Source: an uncultured Opitutia bacterium
GTDB lineage: Bacteria; Verrucomicrobiota; Verrucomicrobiia; Opitutales; JABJCN01
Direction of reading: 5' to 3'
Assembly: GCA_913046175.1 (NCBI GenBank)
Contig: CAJWSN010000063.1
Location: 1-7,731, forward strand
DNA length: 7,731 nucleotides
The notes beneath the pieces were generated by a model. It was given only the letters and a program-made list of their open reading frames with translations, did not search any database and had not been told where the DNA came from. The translations under genes were made by a program, and so were the position numbers. Below, in pieces: positions 1-5,845 of the stretch (its first letter is position 1; every line of letters begins with the position of its first letter).

Positions 1-753
1 AGCAAGTTTGATAGCTTCTTGATTTGTTTTAAAGGGATTAACTGTAATGACAGGACCAAATATTTCTTGATTGAAAATTTCTATATCTAATGCAGGATTA
101 ATAATAATTGTAGGTGGAAAAAATTGTTTATCTTCGCTATTTCCTTGTATCAAGGTAGCTCCTTTTTTCACTCTATCAATCTGTAATTTTATTTTTTTTA
201 GATTTCCATGGGTAGTTATTGGACCAATATCAGCATTATGAATGCCTGATGACATTTGTTTAACTTTATCAGATATCTTATCTGTAAATTCTAAAAAAAT
301 ATTTTCATGGACAAAAACCCGTTCAACTGAAATACATGTTTGGCCTGCATTACTAAATCCTCCCCAAATTGCAGCTTCAATACTCCTATCTAAATCTGCA
401 TCTTCAAGTATGATCATAGGGTCTGTGCCACCTAATTCTAATATCATAGGTTTGAATATAGGAGCACAAATTTTAGCAATTTTTTTACCTACAGTGGTAC
501 TTCCTGTAAAACATATAATATCAGTATATTTAGAACTAACTAAATTATTACCTTCTTCAGCATATCCATAAATTGGTTGAAATAAATTAGGTACATCTGT
601 ACTATTATCCCATATTTTTTTTAAAAGCTGTGTTGTTAATGGAGTAAATTCAGAAGGCTTTGCTACAACAGTATTTCCACTTGCTAATGCGGGTGCAATT
701 TTCCAAGTTAAAAGATATATAGGCAAATTCCAAGGAGAAATACATCCTGCATT
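1..753 (-). CDS. Aldehyde dehydrogenase, internal fragment (both ends missing)
   Basis: This is an NAD(P)-dependent aldehyde dehydrogenase, which oxidises an aldehyde to the carboxylic acid in the cytoplasm. Reading leftward from 753 gives about 251 codons without a stop, running off the window edge. Visible family motifs, numbered within the fragment, are SPWNLP (6-11, oxyanion-hole Asn at 9), KPSE (32-35), the cofactor-loop FTGST (82-86), ELGG (catalytic base Glu106, codon 436-438), NAGQTC (catalytic Cys140, codon 334-336) and EIFGPV near position 50 of the window. The Glu-Cys distance of 34 residues is the family norm. About 150 N-terminal residues are absent: an in-frame TGA lies at 754-756, immediately before the homology begins. 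The GGTDP and GQTCISVERV stretches suggest a succinate-semialdehyde-dehydrogenase-like branch, but the substrate cannot be assigned. Codons are strongly A/T-ending, unlike every other gene here, so the piece comes from another genome or was acquired. Confidence 0.9.
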
Positions 754-760
754 TCAAGTC
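748..760. other. Composition breakpoint / probable contig junction
   Basis: Aldehyde dehydrogenase homology begins at about 750 and the DNA changes from roughly 30% G+C to a GC-rich genome within a few hundred bases. An in-frame TGA at 754-756 closes the dehydrogenase frame on its upstream side. No terminal inverted repeat, target-site duplication, tRNA edge or recombinase gene is visible at the join. This fits a misassembly between two organisms better than a mobile-element scar, but sequence alone cannot settle it. The stretch 757-876 holds no gene. Confidence 0.6.
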
Positions 761-820
761 ATGATATGGATGCATGTTTACCTTATGGATTCGTTTTGGC
801 ATAGGATTATAACTTCAACA

Positions 821-839
821 GGCTAAAATTGTGGCTAAA
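821..839 (+). repeat. Short direct repeat GGCTAAA upstream of the cytochrome gene
   Basis: GGCTAAA occurs at 821-827 and again at 833-839, a spacing of 12 bases, about one helical turn, some 40-55 bases before the start at 877. Tandem half-sites on one face of the helix are common for regulators, but a 7-base match can occur by chance, and I found no well-spaced -35/-10 pair around it. Confidence 0.2.
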
Positions 840-876
840 GACCTATTAATGGAAACAAAGGATTTGTGAAAACCGG

Positions 877-3201
877 ATGAGGCAGGTTGACCATAGAGTC
901 ACTCAAGCATGGGTGCCATTCGCCTTGGCTGCGGTGTGCCTTACAAATCCCGCGGCAGCTGCTGAAACTAATGCCAAGACCGGTGAATCCATTTACCGAA
1001 GGCTTTGCGCAGAGTGCCATGGAAGCCAGGGCCAGGGTGTCCGTGAGGAATACAAGGAACCATTGGTTGGTGACTGGGCGCTGGAAAAACTCACCAGGTT
1101 CATCTCAAGGAACATGCCGGAGGAGAATGCCGGTCTCTGCGTCGGCGAGGATGCGAACCTTGTCGCAAAATACATTTTTAACGCCTTTTATTCTAAGCGT
1201 CCGCCCGCCCGCAAAACGCTGACCCGCCTTACCAACAGGCAGTATCGGGAGTCAGTTGCCGACATCTTCCGGAAGGGACCCGATGAACCGGGGAACAGGG
1301 AACCTGGTCTTAAGGCCTCTTATTTTAATTCCAAGGGCATGAACAAGAAGGATGCCCTCAAGCACAAGCAGGTGGATCAGCGAATCGACTTTGACTTTGG
1401 GGCTGCAGCCCCAATAGATGGGATCAAGGCCGAACAGTTCTCCATTGCATGGGAGGGTTCCCTGCGAACGAGGGAAACCGGGTTTCATGAATTTCGCGTG
1501 ACCACCCCCAACGGTGCCAGGCTGTACGTGAATGTGAACCTCAAGGATGGCGACAAGAACTATCGGGACGATGCCAGCAAGGAGAGCCAGCACGCGTTGA
1601 TTGATGCCTGGGTCAGTTCCGGGAACAAGACGCGTTCGGAGACTGCCCGTATTTTCCTGCTGGGCGGCCGAGACTATCCCATTCGCCTCGACTATTTCAA
1701 GTACAAGGAGAAAACGGGATCCATCCGCCTGGAGTGGTTGCCACCGCGCGGGGCATGGTCAGTCCCCGGTGCTCATGACTTCTCCACGCACATGCCAAGC
1801 CGTCAATTGATCATCCAGACCCCTTTCCCGCCGGACGATCGAAGTCTTGGGTATGAACGAGGGTCTTATATTTCAAGGGAGTGGCTGGAGGCAACCACCC
1901 ACGCCGCCGTGGAGGTGGCCAACCAGGTTGACAAGGGCCTCGGTGTCCTCAGTGGGGCAAGGGCGAAGGATGCCGACAAGGTCGAGCGCTTGAAAAGGTT
2001 TGCCAGGTCGGTTCTTGAGCGGGCTTTTCGACGACCCCTGGACAAGGAGGAGAGTAAACATTACCTAGATGACCGCTTCAAAGGAGCCGAATCCCCCGAG
2101 GTTGCTGTCAAACGTGTGGTCTTGTTGGCCCTGAAGTCTCCTCATTTCATTTACCCTGACCTGCTCATCCAGGACAAACCTGATGCCCATGGCATCGCAG
2201 CACGTCTCGCCCTGGGTCTATGGGATTCCATTCCTGACGAACAACTGCTCAAGGCGGCCATCGAGGGAAAACCGGCCTCGCGCAAGGAAGTGGCGGCCCA
2301 AGCCAGACGAATGCTTCAGGACCGACGAACAAGGGTCAAGGTGCAGGCCTTCTTCCATCATTGGCTGGACATGGACTCGGAGCACGACCTTTTGAAGGAC
2401 AGCAGGATTTATCCTGAATTCGGAAGGGAAAGCATCAGCGACCTGCGCCATTCCCTGAATCTTTTTATCGATGAGGTGGTATGGAGTGCTTCATCTGACT
2501 ACCGGCAACTCCTCCTTGCCCGCCATCTTCCGCTTAACGGGACCCTCGCCAGGCTCTATGGAAAAAAAGTGGAGGGCGAAGGGTTCCAGCGGGTTGAGTT
2601 TGAACAGGGCCGGCGTGCAGGCCTGATCACCCATCCCTACCTGTTGTCCACCTTCTCATACCCGAACAACAGCTCACCCATACATCGCGGAGTGTTCCTG
2701 ACCCGGCATTTGCTGGGCCGCTCCCTCAAGCCCCCGCCCGAGGCTGTCTCTTTCAAGGAAAACGAACTCGATCCCAGCCTGACCATGCGGGAAAAAGTCA
2801 CCCTGGTGACAAGGGAAAGAACCTGCATGAGATGCCATGGCACCATTAACAGCCTTGGCTTCAGCCTGGAGCACTACGATGCACTTGGACGATGGCGCAA
2901 ACTGGAAAACAAGAAGCCGGTCAACGCAGCAAGCGACTATGAAACTGAGGATGGGAAAATGATTCGCCTGCGAGGTGCCCGCAGCCTTGCCGAGTTTGCC
3001 GTCAACCACGAAGGGGCCCAAAAAGCCTTTGTTCGTCAATTCTTTCATTATATGGTCAAGCAGCCGGTGGATGCCTACGGGGAAAAGGCCCTTGAAAATC
3101 TTCATCGCCATTTTAAGAAAACAAACTTTAATATTATAAGCCTAACAGTTGAGATTCTATGCCTGAGCTCAATGCATGGGCTAAAAACAACCGATCAATG
3201 A
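877..3201 (+). CDS. Secreted planctomycete-type cytochrome c / DUF1592 protein with PA14 domain
   Basis: This 774-residue exported protein belongs to the multidomain cytochrome c family abundant in Planctomycetota and Verrucomicrobiota. Residues 1-29 look like a signal peptide (basic start, core WVPFALAAVCL, cleavage after AAA). A class I cytochrome c domain follows, with heme motif CAECH at 44-48 and likely axial Met80. Then come a DUF1587-like start (LTRLTNRQYRESVADIF, 115-131), a PA14-like beta domain (about 144-297, beginning GLKASYF), DUF1595 (about 368-425), DUF1592 (about 437-565), DUF1588 (about 578-675) and DUF1585 (about 695-765). A second heme-type motif, CMRCH, lies at 650-654 before LGFSLEHYDALGRWR, a conserved position in this family. 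ATG 877 is the first usable start after the in-frame TAA at 847-849; AAAGGA at 857-862 sits 14 bases upstream, farther than ideal. The heme domains suggest periplasmic electron transfer, and PA14 suggests glycan binding; the reaction is unknown. Its stop overlaps the DUF1552 start. Confidence 0.93.
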   Translation: MRQVDHRVTQAWVPFALAAVCLTNPAAAAETNAKTGESIYRRLCAECHGSQGQGVREEYKEPLVGDWALEKLTRFISRNMPEENAGLCVGEDANLVAKYIFNAFYSKRPPARKTLTRLTNRQYRESVADIFRKGPDEPGNREPGLKASYFNSKGMNKKDALKHKQVDQRIDFDFGAAAPIDGIKAEQFSIAWEGSLRTRETGFHEFRVTTPNGARLYVNVNLKDGDKNYRDDASKESQHALIDAWVSSGNKTRSETARIFLLGGRDYPIRLDYFKYKEKTGSIRLEWLPPRGAWSVPGAHDFSTHMPSRQLIIQTPFPPDDRSLGYERGSYISREWLEATTHAAVEVANQVDKGLGVLSGARAKDADKVERLKRFARSVLERAFRRPLDKEESKHYLDDRFKGAESPEVAVKRVVLLALKSPHFIYPDLLIQDKPDAHGIAARLALGLWDSIPDEQLLKAAIEGKPASRKEVAAQARRMLQDRRTRVKVQAFFHHWLDMDSEHDLLKDSRIYPEFGRESISDLRHSLNLFIDEVVWSASSDYRQLLLARHLPLNGTLARLYGKKVEGEGFQRVEFEQGRRAGLITHPYLLSTFSYPNNSSPIHRGVFLTRHLLGRSLKPPPEAVSFKENELDPSLTMREKVTLVTRERTCMRCHGTINSLGFSLEHYDALGRWRKLENKKPVNAASDYETEDGKMIRLRGARSLAEFAVNHEGAQKAFVRQFFHYMVKQPVDAYGEKALENLHRHFKKTNFNIISLTVEILCLSSMHGLKTTDQ
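3198..3201 (+). promoter_or_regulatory. ATGA stop-start overlap
   Basis: The TGA stop of the cytochrome/DUF1592 gene (3199-3201) overlaps the ATG of the DUF1552 gene (3198-3200). No Shine-Dalgarno sequence precedes it, so the second gene is probably translated by termination-reinitiation, giving linked amounts of the two products. Confidence 0.7.
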
Positions 3202-4514
3202 AGACCCATAATCGTAGAAGTTTCCTGCGCGGCCTTGGCCTCTCGGGTGCGGCCCTTCCCTTTCTGGCCGGGTTGCCCGGGTTGCGGGGTAAAGAATCCG
3301 CCGGACCAATGCAACGGCTGGTGATCATGTTTTCACCCAACGGCACGCTGCCCAACCAGTACTGGCCGAATCCTGGGGAAAACGGCCTCAGCCTGAAGCC
3401 GATAATGAAACCGCTTGAACCCTTCAAGGACAGGCTGCTGACCCTAAAAGGGGTTCACAACCGGATTCGTGGCGATGGTGACAATCACATGCGTGGCATC
3501 AGCTGCCTGTTGACTGCAAAGGAATTGCATCGGGGAAACATCCAGGGCGGTTCCCATACGCCGGCCGGCTGGGCCAGCGGAATTTCCATCGACCAGGAGA
3601 TCAGGAACCACCTTCAGTCACAGGACTCAACGCGCACACGATTCGGCTCCCTGGAGTTTGGGGTGGCGGTTCCCAACCGCGCAGACCCATGGACACGCAT
3701 GTCCTATGCCGGCTCCAACAAGCCTCTGGCCCCCATTGATGATCCCTACAGGATGTTGCAGAAAATGTACGGGCGGTTAAAGGACAGGGACAGTGTTGTC
3801 AGCATACTGGATGATGTATCTGAAGACCTCAAGAAAGTGGCAGGCAGACTGGGACAGGAGGATCGCTCACTGCTGGAGGAGCATCTCGCCCTTGTCCGCC
3901 AGGTTGAACAGGACCTGAAGCGTGCGAAGGATTCATCGGACAACCAACACGCGGAACCCGAATTGGATCCAGAGATCGAACTGGTCAACGACAACACCCC
4001 GCAGATCAGCCGGATGCAAATTGACCTGCTCGTCAATGGCTTTGCCAACGACATGATGCGGGTGGCCTCACTCCAATTCATGCGCTCAGTTGGGCAGGCC
4101 CGAATGCGCTGGCTCGACATTGAGGAGGGGCATCACAGTCTTTCGCACAAACCCGACAAGGACGCCAAGGCGCAGCAAAAGCTGCTCAAGATCAATACAT
4201 GGTTCGCGGGTGAACTGGCCTACCTTTGCAAGCGTCTTGAAGAAACGCCGGAACCAGGTGGTGATGGGAACATGCTGGACCACACCACCATTGTCTGGCT
4301 CAACGAGCTCGGCAAGGGCAACAACCATACCCTGGACAACATACCTTTCACCATCATCGGCGGCGGCCTCGGCTTCAAGATGGGACGCTTCCTTGACATG
4401 AAAGGCAGCCCTCACAACCGCCTCCTTCTTTCATTGGCCCACGGTTTTGGACACACCATCGAGAAGTTTGGCAATCCCAGGCTTTGTGGAGGTGGTCCCC
4501 TGGACCTTGGATAG
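3198..4514 (+). CDS. DUF1552 family protein with twin-arginine signal
   Basis: This 438-residue protein matches the DUF1552 family, usually encoded beside DUF1592 cytochromes. I chose ATG 3198 because it overlaps the preceding stop (ATGA, 3198-3201) and puts the twin-arginine motif NRRSFLRG at residues 5-12, followed by a hydrophobic stretch LGLSGAALPFLAGLPG. The longer frame from 3159 would add 13 residues in front of that signal. Conserved-looking points are MFSPNGTLP (44-52), GDGDNH (92-97), EEGHHSLSH (309-317), WLNELGKGNNHTLDNIPF (368-385), IIGGGLGF (387-394) and the terminal FGNPRLCGGGPL. By analogy with the related DUF1501 proteins, which belong to the alkaline phosphatase/sulfatase superfamily, the His/Asp-rich segments may bind metal; that is inference. 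Tat export implies folding, perhaps with a cofactor, before crossing the membrane. It probably works with the cytochrome protein upstream, with translational coupling through the overlap. Confidence 0.93.
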   Translation: MKTHNRRSFLRGLGLSGAALPFLAGLPGLRGKESAGPMQRLVIMFSPNGTLPNQYWPNPGENGLSLKPIMKPLEPFKDRLLTLKGVHNRIRGDGDNHMRGISCLLTAKELHRGNIQGGSHTPAGWASGISIDQEIRNHLQSQDSTRTRFGSLEFGVAVPNRADPWTRMSYAGSNKPLAPIDDPYRMLQKMYGRLKDRDSVVSILDDVSEDLKKVAGRLGQEDRSLLEEHLALVRQVEQDLKRAKDSSDNQHAEPELDPEIELVNDNTPQISRMQIDLLVNGFANDMMRVASLQFMRSVGQARMRWLDIEEGHHSLSHKPDKDAKAQQKLLKINTWFAGELAYLCKRLEETPEPGGDGNMLDHTTIVWLNELGKGNNHTLDNIPFTIIGGGLGFKMGRFLDMKGSPHNRLLLSLAHGFGHTIEKFGNPRLCGGGPLDLG

Positions 4515-4531
4515 TCCCACCCCTGCCTGCC

Positions 4532-5149
4532 ATGTCTGTTCCCCACCCCTGCCTTCTGGCATTCCTCCTTATCAACGCGACGCTCCCTGCCAAGGAAACC
4601 TATCACTGGGCCACGGACAAGGGATGGTTTGGTGAACGCATTCCCCTGCCGACGGGCTTTGCCCCGGACATGTCCTGGAAAGGCATTGAGGAAATTCGCT
4701 TTGCACCCGGGATGTTCAAGCCTGATCAACCCGACTTCTTCAGCTACGCCTTTGTTTTTTCCCTTGAGCCTGACAGTGACCTTTCTGCGAAAAGCATCCA
4801 GGAGCAAATCCTTGTCTACTACAAGGGACTTTCCAGGCAGGTTTCCGCCGGCAAAGGACGCAAGGTTGATGTCTCCAGGTTCTCCGTGGAACTGGTGCCC
4901 GAGGAGAAATTGAGTACAGTTCCCAAGCAGGCAGGGAAACCCTCAAGCTTTATAGGGAAGGTGCATTGGATCGAGCCTTTTGCCACTGGACGGGACCAGG
5001 CACTTCGCTTTGAAATCCAGGCCTGGAAAGACGATGGACGCAAGCGGGCCTACGTCTTCGTTTGTGTTTCACCGCAAAAGACGGATGCCCCAATTTGGAA
5101 GAAGCTCCGCAAAATCCGTGCGGAGTTCCGGATCAATGGTGAAGTGTAA
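4532..5149 (+). CDS. Putative secreted protein of unknown family
   Basis: I do not recognise a named domain in this 205-residue product. From ATG 4532, 17 bases after the DUF1552 stop, residues 1-21 look like a signal peptide (MSVPHPCLLAFLLINATLPA), so it is probably periplasmic. The mature part starts KETYHWATDKGWFGERIPLP, continues with IRFAPGMF and FFSYAFVFSL, and has alternating hydrophobic stretches (ILVYYKGL, FIGKVHWIEPF, LRFEIQAW, AYVFVCVSP) suggesting a mostly beta fold. The C-terminus is basic (KKLRKIRAEFRINGEV). The frame is open back to 4484, which would overlap the upstream gene by 31 bases, but only the 4532 start gives a clean export signal. There is no Shine-Dalgarno sequence. 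Position and strand put it in the same transcription unit as the cytochrome and DUF1552 genes, suggesting a shared extracytoplasmic process. The coding call is firm; no function can be given. Confidence 0.82.
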   Translation: MSVPHPCLLAFLLINATLPAKETYHWATDKGWFGERIPLPTGFAPDMSWKGIEEIRFAPGMFKPDQPDFFSYAFVFSLEPDSDLSAKSIQEQILVYYKGLSRQVSAGKGRKVDVSRFSVELVPEEKLSTVPKQAGKPSSFIGKVHWIEPFATGRDQALRFEIQAWKDDGRKRAYVFVCVSPQKTDAPIWKKLRKIRAEFRINGEV

Positions 5150-5195
5150 CCTGCTTGATCTGCAGCCAGCCTGGAAAGACTGTCCTGCGGATGCC

Positions 5196-5627
5196 TTACT
5201 TTATCGCTGAGTAATCAGTCGGGGAAAGAAAAGTACTTTGCACCTTCTTCACGATTTTCCCGCCGGCGTCGACGTGTGACTGCTTGAATACCTTCTGCCA
5301 CTCTGGATCCTTCATGAAAGCTTTCCATGACTTGTCCCTGGCTGCACGACTGGGATAGGCAAGAATGTAGGTCAGCGTGTTCTTTGCGGCAGCTCCATCC
5401 ACTGGAGTCCAGTAACCGACGAGTTCCATCCCATGCTTCTTGAAGATGCGGTTGGTATGGTCCCTGAAACGCTTGTGCAGGTTGTCAAGTTGGCCTTCAT
5501 GGGTCGTGTAGGTGCGTAATTCAAAGAAACGGTCGGTTTTTTTCTTTGCTGCTTCCACGGATGTCGACTGCAACCCGAGGAGGATGCATGTGAACAGGAA
5601 AAGAAGGGCGGGTTGAAGAATTTTCAT
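5196..5627 (-). CDS. Secreted NIPSNAP family protein
   Basis: This 143-residue protein carries the NIPSNAP fold, a ferredoxin-like dimeric alpha-beta barrel found in proteins of mostly unknown biochemical role. Family landmarks are FFELRTYTTHEGQLDNL (from about residue 34), FKKHGMELVGYW, LTYILAYPSRAARDKSWKAF, KDPEWQKVF and the C-terminal STFLSPTDYS. The start at 5627 gives a standard signal peptide (MKILQPALLFLFTCILLGLQ, cleavage near VEA-A), then a short lysine run. The frame stays open to 5744, but the extra 39 residues resemble no signal or domain and would bury the export signal. A secreted copy is typical of Planctomycetota and Verrucomicrobiota. The gene points toward the 877-5149 unit; the two stops are 46 bases apart and no clear hairpin terminator lies between them. 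No Shine-Dalgarno sequence precedes the start. Substrate and partner are unknown. Confidence 0.92.
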   Translation of the reverse strand: MKILQPALLFLFTCILLGLQSTSVEAAKKKTDRFFELRTYTTHEGQLDNLHKRFRDHTNRIFKKHGMELVGYWTPVDGAAAKNTLTYILAYPSRAARDKSWKAFMKDPEWQKVFKQSHVDAGGKIVKKVQSTFLSPTDYSAIK

Positions 5628-5654
5628 TTTAGAGGGTGATTGAGGTTTTGAAGG

Positions 5655-5666
5655 CCGGACGTCCGG
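5655..5666. promoter_or_regulatory. Perfect 12-base palindrome CCGGACGTCCGG
   Basis: CCGGACGTCCGG is a perfect palindrome 28 bases upstream of the NIPSNAP start, in otherwise AT-leaning intergenic DNA. Such a site could be a dimeric regulator's operator, or a small 5' UTR stem if transcribed. No matching second copy was seen in the window. The role is inferred from symmetry and position only. Confidence 0.3.
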
Positions 5667-5714
5667 ATTCTCTGCATTGGAATAATATATAGGAGCAGTT
5701 ACGCAGAATTGTAC

Positions 5715-5746
5715 AAGTGTGTATTGTTTTGGTGCAAAGCACACTT
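5715..5746. repeat. 7-base inverted repeat in the divergent intergenic region
   Basis: AAGTGTG at 5715-5721 is mirrored by CACACTT at 5740-5746, with an 18-base gap. It lies between the NIPSNAP gene and the glycosyltransferase gene, about 88 bases from one start and 100 from the other, where a shared operator would sit. It lacks a T-run, so it is not a terminator. A chance match is quite possible. Confidence 0.25.
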
Positions 5747-5845
5747 AAATGGCCACAAAATCGAGGCTCGACCCCAGGTTCATTTTGTCTCTGATTAAAA
5801 ATTAGATTCTTTTTCAAGGGCACCTTTTTCCCATTCACCCCATTA

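Noticed and set aside
242..571. Plus-strand open frame of 109 codons in the AT-rich part
   Set aside because: It is antisense to the aldehyde dehydrogenase, whose minus-strand frame carries all the family motifs and catalytic residues.
748..876. Insertion sequence or integration site at the junction
   Set aside because: No terminal inverted repeats, duplicated target, tRNA end or recombinase coding sequence is visible on either side.
3159..3197. Earlier ATG at 3159 for the DUF1552 protein
   Set aside because: It would add 13 residues before the twin-arginine motif and overlap the cytochrome gene by 43 bases; ATG 3198 gives an ordinary Tat signal and an ATGA overlap.
4484..4531. Upstream start at 4484 for the unknown secreted protein
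   Set aside because: It overlaps the conserved C-terminus of the DUF1552 protein and adds a Pro/Trp-rich stretch before an otherwise standard signal peptide.
5150..5195. Bidirectional terminator between the convergent genes
   Set aside because: The 46 bases hold only 4-5 base complementary stretches and no T/A run, so no hairpin can be supported.
5684..5716. Minus-strand promoter for the NIPSNAP gene (TATATT with TTGTAC)
   Set aside because: The -35-like box is a poor match and the spacing is 19-21 bases depending on register, too long for a confident sigma-70 promoter.
5628..5744. Upstream extension of the NIPSNAP frame to 5744
   Set aside because: The extra 39 residues have no domain character and would place the hydrophobic export signal internally; they cover the intergenic palindrome instead.
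5756..5785. tRNA T-arm-like sequence (GAGGCTCGACCCC and GGTTC)
   Set aside because: The 5-base stem does not pair correctly around the loop and no anticodon arm, D arm or acceptor stem flanks it on either strand.
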